The notes beneath the pieces are model-generated. The model did not search any database. It was not told the origin of the DNA and saw only the letters and a list, made by a program, of their open reading frames with translations. A stretch of DNA of 64,000 nucleotides from Fistulifera solaris (Eukaryota; Bacillariophyta; Bacillariophyceae; Naviculales; Stauroneidaceae). Each line of letters begins with the position of its first letter. Position 1 is the first letter of the stretch. Below, one piece after another: positions 34,052 to 47,017 of this stretch. The stretch covers positions 682,001 through 746,000 of the forward strand of contig AP026124.1 in assembly GCA_030295235.1 (NCBI GenBank). Direction: 5' to 3'. Made by a program: the position numbers and the translations under genes.

Positions 34052-35511
34052 TTATGGCTCATCGCGCGCTCCTGTAGCGTCGATGGCGATGACTCCTCTC
34101 GCCGGAGCAACAGGAAGGCATGATGGTCGAAAATCTGCAGCTTCTTTCCATATCAATTCCTGGAGTCGCAAACGATGTAACTTTTCGTTTTCGAACGAGA
34201 AGTCAAAAGGGTGGCTCGAGACCACTTCCTCGTCAGCGTTGTGCAAAGAAGAGAAAAACGGATGTTTGAGCGATGCTGCTACAGATACTCTTTTCTGAGG
34301 ATGAATCTCGAGCATTTTTCGCATGATATTTAACGCATCAGGAGGGGCTGCAGAAAATTGAGAGGAGAATGGCTGCGGCGCTTTGTCGGGGAGCTTTTTC
34401 ATAAAGCGTTTGGCCTTTTCAGACGTAACGAAATCAAGACTTGATTCGTCTAATTTTCCCAGCTTTTCACAAATGATAGTCAACTGCAATTAATGTGTCA
34501 GGTACCATGTCGTATTAACAACAAACATGATCGAACAAAAGATGAAGGCTCACCTGATCAATGTAGTCGTCACCCGGAAAGCAAGGCTTTCGTAGAATCA
34601 GCTCAGCAAAAATACAGCCGACGCTCCACACGTCTACCGGATAAGAGTATTCATGACAGGCGAGCATTATTTCCGGAGCCCGATACCAGCGGGTGACAAC
34701 ATATTCCGTCAGGATCATGGTCGACGCACGAACTCCGTCATCCTCATTGTGAAGCCCACGAGCTAACCCGAAATCACAGATCTTCAAATCGCAGTTCGAG
34801 TTGACTAGAAGGTTGCTTGGCTTCAAATCTCTGTGAATGACTTTGCACGAGTGGATATACTTCAATCCACGGAGCACCTGATAGACGAAATATTGGACAT
34901 GATCAATGGAAAGCTTTTGTTTCGAATAAATGATTCGGTGGAGATCTGTTTCCATAAGATCAGTGACAAGGTAGACGTCTCTGAAGTCATCAAGATACTG
35001 CACATTGGGGGCATTATGTCAACAAGTTGGACAATGTTTTCGTGACGCATGTGCTTCAATAATTTGATTTCACGAAGAATGCGCTTAGCATCGATTTCAT
35101 CTGAAAAAGCCTTAGGAACCATCTTGATCGCACAGTTTTTGTCGCTCTTTGAGTCTTTGGCCGAAATTACCACGCCGTAGGCACCGAACCAATGGACCTA
35201 ATCATGGTGTAGCGTTCGTCCACTGTGAACGTGTGTTTACCAGCTGGGAACGAATGGGATCGATAGGGCTCACCACTCGTAGAAGCAACTGTTGGTTCCA
35301 ATCCTTCACGACTTCCACCTCGCGACATAATGACTTCCATGCCGACTTCCGATGCATCGTCCCCTTGGTCTGTCGAGTAGCTAATAGTTGCCGAAGTAGT
35401 GGTCGCTGTCGCCAGAGTGTGATGATCGTGATCATATTCGTCCGGAAGCTTTTTATTCAAGCCGAACTTTTTATTCATATCGCGAGAATGCTTGTGCAAA
35501 GCATTTGACAT
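34052..35511 (-). CDS. MAP kinase, ERK type (TEY)
   Basis: Ser/Thr kinase of the MAPK family, about 463 aa. Seen: ATP-site GSGAYGVV, Lys in CAIKMVPK, helix [21 protein letters not shown], catalytic [15 protein letters not shown] in CDFGLARGL, activation loop [16 protein letters not shown] with the TEY dual-phosphorylation site, and the MAPK-specific [11 protein letters not shown]. One intron, 34484-34553. Two one-base losses: at 35184-35185 (in the glycine loop) and in the run at 35007-35011. A Ser/Thr-rich N-terminal arm of about 100 residues precedes the kinase. The frame stays open upstream to 35820 without an ATG and meets a CTTCTAG acceptor-like site there, so an upstream exon may lengthen the arm. 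Confidence 0.92.
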
Positions 35512-35823
35512 GACTCCGTCCTTGGCAACAATGTCCTCTTCGCGGAGTGACCCTGTCGTTTTGTCAATGGTTGGAGCGGTGTCGAACGTCCCACCGCACG
35601 TTATAAAGGAACCCTGGACTTTCTTTGTCCACTTTGCGATCTTTGAACTGAGGCTGTATGAGCTGCACGCTTGCGTCTTCTGAAGGGGCGCCTGTTTTCC
35701 TCCAGCTGAAATGTTCGTTGTACTATTTAGGAGGCCGCGACTGCCGCTGCTACTTGTGCGTGAGCGGGAGCCACGGCTCTGGACGGAATACTCGTTGACA
35801 GTAATCTTAAAGGTTTGAGTCTA

Positions 35824-36576
35824 GAAGCGCACAGATCTAATCTACGCGCTTCGGAATGCAGAAGAAGGTGATGTCAATTAGCTGACGCCCGCAAGGAGTT
35901 ACAAGTCGGCGTTCGAATGCAGTTTGAAGTGTTCAGATCCCTTTTGGAAGGATGTATCACTATACTTTGATTTGAGATGAATTGTCTAAAAATGTCGACG
36001 ATTCAAACAGCATAAGTATAACGTTTACGCAACACAAAGAAAGGACAAGAGAGATAAGGATGAACGATGCGTTTCCTGTCGAGGTCGCGACGTTTTGTTG
36101 TGCATACTACGTATAAAGCTCAGGCCGGCGATCAATTAGACAAAAGTGGACCGCCCGGCGGTCATTGAGCCTTTTATTACATAGGATGTACTTTAATCCG
36201 GGACCAATTTTCTTAAACAAGAACATTTTATAAAACGGCTATTGATCCTACCTACCACAGCAGTCTGCAGTACCTCTGCAGTACCGGTACGAGACGAAAA
36301 AGTATCAGAATGATGCTTTTGGATCTGCACTCCACATCATGGAGTACAGTTCAATACCGTTGAGGACCTCATTTTACATTTAAGGAATTGAGTGCCGCTA
36401 CGCTCATGGTCTTTTAAATCTGGATATTGTTATTATTCCTCCTTGACCTTGACCGCATTGTGAATTGTGAGGCAATAAAAGTTAGTCAGCACGTGTAACA
36501 TATACTCCTTTGGTCAACATCCCAACATTAATCATTGTAATTTACTCACCGGAAAACGCGATCGATAAAGGTTGCA
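35824..36576. other. divergent spacer
   Basis: About 750 bp between the MAPK and RecQ genes. Near 36260-36295 a GTAC-rich stretch (CAGTACC, GTACCGGTACG) resembles the palindromic cluster at 62.3 kb. No coding frame supported. Confidence 0.4.
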
Positions 36577-39500
36577 ATGACTTCACCAAGAAATAATCTG
36601 GAACATTGTCGTAACGAATATCGAAGAAAAGACAACAGTAATGGAGGGAGAAACGGACGTACCGGGGGCTTTGAGTATGCTGTGCAAAAGGGAGGAATTA
36701 GCTTGGCTGAAAGGCGATGGAGAGAACTTCGCAGGCAGAAGCATTCCTGTTTTTCTCTTTACAAGTCTACGTCAAGATCAAGTGGACGCTACCAGCCGGT
36801 CGTTAACCTTGAAAGCGTGTCGACGTTGATTGAGCAACAAAGAAAAGAACATACTTCCGAGCCTCAATTGGTACCACCACAACCTGCTTTATCCACGTTT
36901 GGCCCGTCATTCATACAAAGCACAGACCAGCAGCACAACCATGTCGTGGGTACTCCGATGAAGCGGATACGAAATCGACACAATGCCGTGTACGGCGAAC
37001 ATCTACCCAATGCTTTCAATTCTCCTTCTTGCGCTGCAAAGGTTTTCGGCAAACAGTCTCTTCAAAATGAAGAAAGTTATGTCTGTCAACATGTGATTTC
37101 CGCTGGTACAGGTCTTCTCAGTGAGTCGAATTTGCTTGTTGGACGAGCGACTACGTCGACAGCGATAGGTATGGATACGAGTTTGGACGATGATGGTGAT
37201 CTTGATGACATCATCGCTAGCATTGACGAGGAGCAGATTATAGCCCAACAGCGCGTTCCGCAAGCAACTAGAGAGCAAAGGAATGACGACTATTCATTTG
37301 ATTATGGTGCTGAATGCCAGGATGAGAATTTCGACACAACGTCACTCTCTCTATCGTCTACTGGTCAGAACGTCAAAGTTCCCTCGAACCGCCCGATGAA
37401 TCCGCCGCAAAATGCAGATGTGCCTGGATTTTCTTCGGCCTCAACACTTGTTGACTCTTATTCTTCGAATAAGCTATTCGCTTCGAAACCTCCACCCAAT
37501 GTTCCTCAATCAATCGATGGCCACAGCAATTTCCCACAATCCAACTCAGGTATCAGTCCTTATCACGAACGTGATCCTTCTCCCAATTTTGGTTCCTTTT
37601 CTAGCCTTGGTCAAGCTCCGCTGTGTCCTGGTCACGGGGTGCCTTGTCGTATCTTTACTGCGAGAAGCAGTAATAACAACGGCAGAGAATTTTACAAGTG
37701 CTCCCTTCCCGACGACCAGACATGCGACTTTTTCCAATGGGTTGACGGAGTTGAGGGAAGCTCTTATCAGGCAGGTGGTAGCATTTCGATTGGGGGTGAA
37801 GTGAAGGATATGTACGCCGAAAATCGACGAAAATTTGGTCACCGTGAGTTCAGACCGGGACAGAAGAATGTCATCGAAAATGCTATTACTGGTCGGGATG
37901 TTTTCGTCCTCATGCCGACTGGAGGAGGGAAGTCCCTTGCTATCAATTGCCCGCATGGTGCTGTCCTGGACTTGCAGTTGTAATCTCGCCACTGTTGTCG
38001 CTTATACAGGATCAAGTCCAATCAATGACTAAGCTTGGTATTGAGTCGGTGTACTTAGCATCGTCGCAAGACTACGAATCAGAACAAGTCGCCATTACAC
38101 GGCGTATCAACGAAACTACTGCGCACGGCGGTGTCAAGCTTTTGTATCTTACTCCCGAAAAGCTGAGTAACTCAACACACATGCAGTCCATGCTTCGGCG
38201 TCTTCATAGCCGCAACCTCATCAGTAGATTTGTGGTCGACGAGGCGCACTGTCTAAGCGACTGGGGTCATGATTTCCGGCCTGACTACAATAAACTGGGA
38301 ATGATCCGCAGCCAGTATCCCGGAGTTCCAATCATGGCATTGACAGCGACAGCAAACGAGAAAGTTGTAAATGATGCTATCCTTGCGCTAGGAATGCAAA
38401 ATGAATACCGTTATGTCTCTTCTTTTAACCGCCCGAATCTGCGATATGAAGTGCGAAAGAAGGATAGCAAAGTCATTGAAGAGATCGCTGATTATATTGC
38501 TGGTCGACCGAACGACTCGGGAGTAGTATATTGCCTCAGCCGAAAGGATTGTGAGAACCTGTCTGAGAAACTCGAAGAGATTGTGCGCAAGAAACCGAAT
38601 TGCCACAGATTGCGTGTTTCATTTTATCACGCAGAATTGGACCCTCGTGAACGCGAGCGTCGTCATCGTGATTGGAGTAACGGTTCCATCAGTGTTCTAT
38701 GCGCGACAGTTGCGTTCGGTATGGGCATTGACAAACCGGACGTTCGGTTTGTTATCCATTATTCAATGCCGAAATCAATCACTCATTATTATCAAGAAAG
38801 CGGAAGATCAGGAAGAGACGGTGATGTGGCTGACTGCATTCTCTATTATTCATACAAAGACATGCGGATTCTCGCCGCCATGATAGAGAAGTCTTCCAGC
38901 GATCCCCACAGCCAAGCTACACGTCGCAAAATTGACCAGTTGCATACATGCGTACGATACTGTGAAAATGACTTTGAATGCAGAAGAACAATGCAATTAG
39001 AGTTTTTCGGTGAAAAGTTTGATAGCTCGAAATGCAAAAAGACTTGTGACAATTGCATCGCAGGAAGGCAACCCGAACAGCGCGACCACACTGCCACTGC
39101 CCGCTCCATTATCCAGTTATTATCGAGCACGCTGAATCAGCGCCGCACCGGCGGAATCACCCTAAATCAACTTTCCGAGCTGTTTCGTGGATCGAAGAGT
39201 AAACAGACGACACGTTTTCTTGATACAGATCGGTTAGCCAATTATGGAGCGGGCTCTAATATCAAAAAAGGTGACCTAGATCGTATCATCCACGCAATGA
39301 TTTTTGAAAGAATACTAATCGAGACAACCGTGCAGAATAAAGGAGGCTTCGCTTCCGACTATGTTTCACTCGGTGAGTATGCTTACCAGATCGAGAATGG
39401 CCAAAAAAAGTTCATTGTAAACTTCCCCCGAAGTGAATCGAATGGTGTTGAAAACAAAGAGAAAGCTAAGAAGAAAAAAAGCGACGAAGACTTTAGCTCT

Positions 39501-40100
39501 CCCAAAATCTAAGAAGCAGGCGAAGAAAGCAATAGCTGCTGTTAGCCGCTCCGTTGTCGTCATCGATTCAGATTCTTCTTCCGAGGAAAGTCTCGAAGCA
39601 TCGTTGTCAAAGAAACAACGAGCTGCTTCAACGTTGCAAGTTGACCACACACAACATTTGGCTGACCGAATTAAGTTGCTGGCACAGAACTGGTCGGAAG
39701 AGGAGCGGATGTGCGGGAAAAATATTTACTATTGGAATATTCTTTCCAACAATACGATGAAAGCGATCGCATCCCGAAGGCCACGTACAGTTGAAGAATT
39801 AAAAGAAGTTGGCGGCCTAGGCGAAAATATCATAAAAGAATACGGAGATCGGATAGTGAAGATAGTCGTTTCGTATATCAACCAGAACGGGCTCGATGAC
39901 ACGAACCGAGCAGCCAAGCGACCTAAAATTCCATCAGATACGCATCGCACAAGCCATATTTCTGCTACAAAAACCTTGCCTCGAACGTAGTGGAAATTTC
40001 GGACAAAGATGACGAATTTGATACTGGAATCGACTACTCAACCATTGAGCTTCCCGAAATCGGCGGTGCAACCAGTTCGTCGAAGTCTCCTTACTTCTAA
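36577..40100 (+). CDS. RecQ-family DNA helicase with GRF zinc finger and HRDC domain
   Basis: 3'-5' DNA helicase of genome maintenance, about 1174 aa. Order: disordered N-terminus; GRF-type zinc finger near 37610-37745 ([11 protein letters not shown] ... [18 protein letters not shown]); helicase core with motif 0 [10 protein letters not shown], Walker [13 protein letters not shown] in [17 protein letters not shown] and motif [15 protein letters not shown]; RecQ zinc module ([13 protein letters not shown] ... CKKTCDNC); winged helix; HRDC ([16 protein letters not shown] ... [14 protein letters not shown]). The tail ends KSPYF. One-base slips: a loss at 37937-37938, a gain in A7 at 39474-39480, a loss in A5 at 39969-39973. 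RecQ-Ct plus HRDC points to the BLM/Sgs1/WRN side; GRF is better known in APE2, NEIL3 and topoisomerase 3. Confidence 0.92.
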
Positions 40101-40200
40101 TAATATCGATACGATGTATCTTCACAGTACTAGAAGAGACATAGATTATTGTATTATTACACTACTTTGTATTGTTCGCACTTCTTTCTGCGTCCACGTC

Positions 40201-43176
40201 TTAAACACTCTCAAGAAAATCGAACGACCTCTCGAGCCCCTGGATAAGATTGCTTTCCTGAACTGGTCTATGATGCAGGCCTGTCGAATAAGAGTCGGTG
40301 GTCTGTAAGTTATGCTGACTAAAGATGTGAGTCTGTTTACTTTCACTTTTCCTGCTAGCACCACCGCCATGCAGGCGACACAGTTGTCTTTTTCCAATAG
40401 CAACGCGATTGCAACCCTCTAATTTGCAACGGACACCGCCTCCATGAGCGGCGCAAAAACTTGTCCGACCCCGAGCTACTTTATCACAATCTGCTTGAGC
40501 ACACTTCTTACCACCGCCATGCTTCACACAAAATTCGGTCGAAGACTGCGCAGATTTATCGCAACCTTCGACAGAACAACGCCTTCCTCCACCATGAGCT
40601 GTGCATAGCTTCGATCCTCCTACAGCCGACTTGGAACAACCATCATGAATACAACGTTTTCCACCGCCATGCGCTGCACAGAAGAATTTATCACGTGCTC
40701 CCTTGTCACACCCTTGGAAAGTGCATCTCCGTCCTCCTCCGTGGGCGATGCAGAAGCGCGTGGATCCTTGGGCACACTTAGAACAGCCTTCATGCTCACA
40801 AAGACGAGTCCCGCTATGTTTCATACAATGAGGTCTTCGGGGAACAGCGACCTCAGAACAACCTTGTATGCGACACATCTTTGCCGAATACTCGGGAATC
40901 ATCACCGGTGAGCAATATTGACTGCTTAATGCAAGGTTGTTTACTTGGGGATACACCAAAGGCCCCGATTCAAAATCTTGAGATTGTTCCGAACCAAGCG
41001 ACTGTGTCGCAGTCGACAAGGACGCTGAACGTTGATACGTATTGGCGTTCATTGCTGAAAAGTCTTGACGGTTGACCTGTGGGCTGCGCTTGCCAGGGAG
41101 CGACTCCACCGCACTGACTACTTTAGACGGCAAACGGTTGGGTTGGGACAAAGGAGCAGGGACACGGTTCGAAACATGCGCACGTTTTGTTCCCTCCACA
41201 TTTGTATACATGTGCTCGAAAGGAACAGCTGACCTGATAGACAGCAATGCATCCGAGACATGCTCATGAACTGTAACATTGATTGGATTGGGATTCAAGT
41301 CCTCTTCCGTGAACCCTAAAATTTTCATTTGAACAGTTAAAGGATAGTTTTGGTCGTCGTTGGCTTCAAACTGACGTTCGAAAGTCGCTATGGAATTGTG
41401 CGGGCGCTTCTTAGACATAAAATGATGCTGCATCTCGATATCCGCAGCCATCTCACCCAGATCTGCCGGTGCAACTCCATTCCAAATGGTCTTATCAACA
41501 CTTTCATGAGGTTCGACCTTATCGAGGCCATCCCAGAGAAGGCGTAGAGCCTGCTGCACGAATTTCAAAACAAATGGCACAGATGCAGATTTTACTAACG
41601 AGTAGCACACCACTACACAAGATGGAGTCTTTCTTTTCCTGCAAAGACGGGAACGGCGAGGACGGTCTGAATTTTCGAGAAGACAAAGGCATCCGCGCGC
41701 ATCGGGTCCGCGAATACATTAGGGTTGGCAGTCCAAACCGGATTCCCAGAAGCAAAAGCTCTTCCCACGGCCCCTGTCCAATGCTTAATCAGCTTGTTTG
41801 CAGAGCACTTCCTAAACTCGTTCAGCAACTCATTTGTTTCCGTACACGTCGCTGACATGCAGAGACTGAGACTATCGCCATGATTACTGTCCGGTACCCA
41901 CACTTCAGCAAGGTCAAATACCGACATGCCAAGAAAGGCGTGACAGAACTCTTCGAGTCTTTGAATTCGAGAAGGTTGAAGCAATGAGATATCGTCCCCT
42001 ATATACCCCGAATCCCTTTGCTGCGTATCGCGATCACTGATATCAAAGATGCTGGTATATTCCGTGTCTTCTGCTATGTTTGTAGTCGGCTTGTCCATGA
42101 TAGTAGTCCAAACACCATAGGTTGCTTCATCAAAAGCATCGATTGACTCGTCAGCGACCGTCCCACCGATTTCAGCAAAGGACGGTAACATCGGAATACC
42201 GAAATCGTCTTTCGGTGCAGATTGTAAGTCATGATCATAGCTTAGGTCTGGCTCATATCTTGAAACAGCCCCAGATCTCCTATCGATATCAGTAATTGAT
42301 ACAAATCGAGCGTTGACACCATCGCCTAACAAATTTTGACCAGCGTTCCGCCCCAACGCCACAACTGCTTGCTGATTGACCGTACTTGGGCCGATTTGTC
42401 GCATGCCTGTTTGCACCGGATCAAATGCAGGAAGTAAACAAGGGATCGATGTTGTTGCCGCACTCTGACTTAGTGACCGTAGAAAATCAAGCGAATCCTC
42501 CGTACTCTGAATATTGTTGGGGGAAAACATAACCACAACGCACATGTTTCCATTCGCATCAACTGCCACAGGCATCCCCACAGCTGTTTGTAAAACGACG
42601 TCTGACCGTCCCGTCAGTCCTTCCTGTTTCTTTGTGGTAGCCCATACGACTTGCGCCGTGGAAGAGATAGCATTTACGAGTCGAGGCGATAAGACGTGCT
42701 CCGAAACCTCTGCTTCACTGTCGTTTTTATCATTCCACGAATGATCAGGAGGGTTGATCAACTCCGCCCGGTGACTTTCAAAGTTCTTTGACGTATACAA
42801 TTGCACGAAGCGTAGCTGCCTTCTTCCTTGACTTCTTGCCAAAGCACTATCTTGATCCTCTACATTCATTATTCATTCAACAGAGAAAAAAAACAAGTAA
42901 GAATGCAATGTCTGAGTAGAAGATTCAGCCAATCAGAACACTTGAATCAGTACCGGATAGCGAAAATTTGTCGTAGCACTTAACGAAACACTAAACAAGC
43001 AACAAGCTCCCCCTCTTCCGACAATTATCCGGAAGAACGACGATGAAGAAGAACTCACCGATTGCGGCAACCGTGGAAGATCCGTTTTCGCTGGATGTCC
43101 ACCATACCTCTCCTACATCAAAACCGAGGCCCGCGCAAGCAGCTTGTAAATATGCTCTTACACGTTCCGGATCCAT
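40201..43176 (-). CDS. GAF-like protein with seven HGGG-type zinc fingers
   Basis: About 925 aa, presumed nuclear regulator. Exon 1 is 43059-43176, the intron 42860-43058. The N-terminus (MDPERVRAYLQAACAGLGFD VGEVWW) begins a GAF-like/MYC-N-like fold, and a second such unit starts near 41.95 kb (RIQRLEEFCHAFLGMSVFDL AEVWVP). The C-terminal part has seven C-x4-C...C-x3-H units with linkers such as HGGGRRC, the array called WRKY19-like in plants and common in oomycetes and diatoms. One base is missing in the run at 41634-41637. The family function is not established; DNA or RNA binding is inference. The stop lies 100 bp from the RecQ stop. Confidence 0.8.
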
Positions 43177-43710
43177 GTTCCGGTTCGATAATTTTATCTG
43201 TTGATGGGGAGGCGAAAACAAAAGAACTGTGTTCGCAAGCGTTCGGACTGGCGTAGGTCTGAATTTGGGGGGAGACCGTGGACGACGGTGGAGTGGGACT
43301 CCTCGGTCAGCTGGTCAAAAATTTCTGCCACGTGCGAGTACTTTCGGCGTGACAGCCACCCAAACATTGTCGGAATTCGTAAATCTCATAAGAAGGAGGT
43401 GCCCTTTTCGGAAAGGACGGTAAAATTCTGTCTCCAGTACAAGATTCTACTTAGCGTCCACGATGAGGCAGAAGTTTAACGCCGTTTCCTGTGTTGGATG
43501 AGTACCGTACAGACAGCCGTAGATTTCCACGTAAAACTAATTCTTGGTTCGAGTCCCTAATTCTATTGACTCCGTTGAATTCTACCTAAGATATTGAGGA
43601 CAAAAGCAAAGAGAAAGCCCTAACTTCAGAATCATTCCGTCATCTGAATAAGAAATAGTGGAATCTTTACAAATTTGGAGCAAAAAGTGTCTATAAATTA
43701 AAACGATTCA
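43177..43710. other. spacer holding a foldback repeat
   Basis: About 530 bp upstream of the zinc-finger gene and downstream of the sorting nexin. Holds foldback copy A (43410-43490). No gene supported. Confidence 0.5.
43410..43490. repeat. foldback element copy A
   Basis: About 80 bp. Left arm GACGGTAAAATTCTGTCTC, loop with TACAAGATTCTACTTAGCG, right arm GAGGCAGAAGTTTAACGCC. Copy B is at 56493-56577; the two align over their whole length without gaps that I can see. Confidence 0.75.
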
Positions 43711-46700
43711 TCAATTCGTCGGTTGTTGCAAAGCTGATATCTGCTCTTCAACTATGTTCCGAGCCATACCAACAGGTAAGGCAAAGTGATCCTCTTCCAT
43801 TTCGAAGCCGCCACCCCAACTCATTAGGCCATCCACAAGGCTTTGCATTGAAGCGCTCATTGCGCCACCTTCTCCTCTATTCTTCTCTTCTCTGTCTTGC
43901 TCAAAGTCTGGAACATCGTGGATGCCGGCTTCTTGGTTTGTCTCATCAAAAATGGGGGATGCAGTTACAAGCGGCAAGAACGAGTCATTGCTTGATACAG
44001 CATCAATGTTACCTACGTTAGCGTCGGCTTTTACTGACAAAACTTTGTGATCGACAGCAACTATTGTTTGAGACGACATATCTTCCCTTAGGGCAGATGG
44101 ATTTTCAAATATTCGTACAGAGACCTCGTCATAGTCATTCCCAGCATTGGAACTTCTAGATGGAGAACCTTGGCTGTTGTGATCAGGCAACGGGGACGCC
44201 GCGACCGTGCTCTCCTTCATCGATGGAATGACCGGGGATACTATAAACCCATCCCGTAGGGTCGACCATGCATCAACAGATCTTCGCGCCGCTTCATGCT
44301 GAAGTTTGGCATATGATAGACAAGCGTAGAGCATTTCCCTTTACGGTGAATATTCCAACATTTTACATCATGAGCGAGCGCGAGCGCTGCTCGTCGTTTT
44401 ACCGAATTAGCTTCGTGTTCAATGACGGCGGCATGAATAGCATGACTCTGAGATATAGACGCTCTTGTCTGCGCAGCTCTTGCCTCGTCTATGGACGAAA
44501 ACTCTCCGTTCTCACACACGGATTGAGCAGAGAAGGCAGCGGCACTGGCGGCTGCTTTTGCACTGGAGGCGGTCTTCGATGCGCGAACCGCCTTACGGAC
44601 ATCTTCAGCTGCTACCACGGCCGAAGCAGCAAGCGAAGCCTGCCACGAGAGGTCTGTAATATACAAAATTAGAGCCGAGTCAAAGGGTTGTTCATGTTGA
44701 AACGAAAGGGCAGTCACCCTACGTACCATCAATGAACGCAAGATCGCTCTCCTCATAGACCTCTCGGCTCTGACCAATACCAGGGACGCTCTTCATTAAA
44801 GATCTCTGAGAAACAAAACGACCTCTCATTCCTTCCCACGAATCGAAACCTCCAACGATCTCTAAATGTTTCAACTGTCTTTCTTTTTGGGCTTTTCCAA
44901 TTCTCCCGACGCTTACCAAGCAGCGTGTCAGAGTACTATCGACAGAACCAATTACTTCACGGAGTTTGTCGATATTTTCATCGACGGATATGTCACCAAG
45001 AAAGGCCGAAGCGCCATCATCATCGTTGTGAGCCTCCAAAGCAAAGCCCCTTTCATCAAATCCCGTCCCGTAGTGAAAGCGTTCTTCTTTCCCTGTGTTC
45101 GTTAGAACTTGACCGTGTCTGCTTCCAGCTGAAAGTATTCGACGCTCTGGGGCAGGCACGGGGAGCGGCAATAAGTCATAGCCATCTTCACCGTCAACGT
45201 TAATGACGCCATCTTCAAAATCATTACCGGTACATGAAGATAAAGGGAACGAACTATCTTCGAATGAGGAGTGAGCTAGTTGTTGAGCAAAGGTTTCATC
45301 CTCTTCGCGACCAATACCTCTTCCAAATGTCGGCAAAGAGGCGTGCTGGAGCTTTGCACTAGCTGACTGAAGGCCTGTTGTTTCCAACATTCCATGTACT
45401 TTCAAAGCCATTGCAGCCTGAGCAGCGGTCCTCACCCATGCAAAATTGGACAGCTCGGGCGAAACGCACGTCCACGCCATCGACTTGTCGTCGCCGCCTA
45501 CTTTGGGCGCATGATGACTCCCTCTCCTTTGTAAGTCGATGACACTCCGCAAGAGCAACCTTCGCCGCTTCTAAACCAGACTGGCTTGCCTGGAAAGACC
45601 AAATGTGAGCCAGAGTCGTGTTTCATGAAAAAATTTTCCGAATGCAGCAACTTACTTGTAAGATAGTGTTCAAAGGAAAAGACGTTGATAGCGCTGGATG
45701 TTCCAACAAGAAATTCAGGTATCGTTCAAGTTGACGTCCCTTGAACACCGGTGAATTAGGATTGTAGTAGCTTTCAGGAATAGACGTCGAAATAATGGTC
45801 GCGTTCTTCTTCGTAGACTTCTTGCGTGAGACGGTCTGACCAGGCTTTTCATCATGCATAATTGGCTTTGCATTTGGCAACGACGATGCATTTGACTCAC
45901 TAAATGAGCCAAATAATGACTTGGCGACATCACGGACAATGCCGACGCTAGCAGCGGCAGCGTTAATTGCACCACCCGTTTTCTTTATCGACGCATTGAT
46001 TACCGAATCTTCTTTCTGAAAATGCGATGCAAGGCTGCCACTAGTGGTCTGTGAACCGCCTGGAAAAGGAGGAAGAATTCTACCACACAGTGTTCCGCCT
46101 AAGACTTTGTGCGAAGCAAATGTGTCGTCAAGCCACTTCAAATCCTCCATCGAGCGTCTTACTACCACCTCGTCGTGCGTTGTGTCCGATTGTTTTATGA
46201 ACCCAAGGGCGAATTCCAAAGCTTTTTGTTGAAGGGGGTTTCCCAACACTGGTCGGAAGAAATGTGGTTGGGTACGGAGTACCGAAAAGGGATACCTTGA
46301 CACGACCACTTGTTCTGTAAGTCGCTTGATGTTTCGCAAGGTCATGAGCTGCCACAAGACTATGATCGAGATCCAATTCCGGCAATGGCAGAGGAGTTTT
46401 GTTCATTCGTTCGTAGTCCGCTAATTGCGCAACGGATAAAGGGACCGGAGGATCAGCAGGCGGGACATCGATCATAACGACTTCGCTGCCGCGAGGCGCA
46501 TTACGATGTCGCATAGTTTGTTGCAAGTGCCGAGCGGAGAACCTTCGTTTTGCCTCCAGATACTGTGCCAGAGCGACCATGCGACAAAAGACGAGCCACC
46601 CCTCAATTCCGATAGTTTCATGTTCTTCTCCTCTGGATAAATCAAGACCACATTCACTTGAATTGCAAGCCGACTGCACGACTGCTTGCCATATTTCATA

Positions 46701-47017
46701 AAATGTCATACTGCCTCTGTTCTTCGTCTCTCCCATCAACTCCAGCCGACGCAAGTCATCATCTCGTCTCCAGAATACAGGACACCGCAATAGAGCGAAC
46801 TCACGAACGCTCTCTCGAGTGACCCATCCCCGGTTTTCGGTATCCACAATAGCAAATAAGTTCTGAGCAAACTCCAAATCGCGTCGACAAAGACGAGACG
46901 ATGAAAGCTATCCATTTCCGGAACTCGAATAAGAATAACGTACGGAGAGTCTAGGCTTTCATTTTCTCGGACTAACTGTCCGCGATGAGGCAAATAGCGA
47001 GTAGATTCAGCCGTCAT
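43711..47017 (-). CDS. sorting nexin with EF-hand-like N-terminus, PX domain and helical (BAR-like) tail
   Basis: About 1055 aa, predicted to bind phosphoinositides on endosomes. N-terminal part: EF-hand-like helix pairs (FAQNLFAIVDTENRGWVTRE) and a conserved stretch RFSARHLQQTMRHRNAPRGS. PX domain: EQVVVSRYPFSVLRTQ, VRRSMEDLKWLDDTFASHK, CGRILPPFPGG, RQLERYLNFLLEHPALSTS. C-terminal helices rich in Ala (VVAAEDVRKAVRASKTASSA; MLYACLSYAKLQHEAARRSV) suit a BAR-type membrane-curving tail. Introns 45590-45655 and 44654-44726. Four one-base slips (near 46905, 46316, 45555 and 44338), which cancel in sum. Start at the ATG at 47017. Confidence 0.8.
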
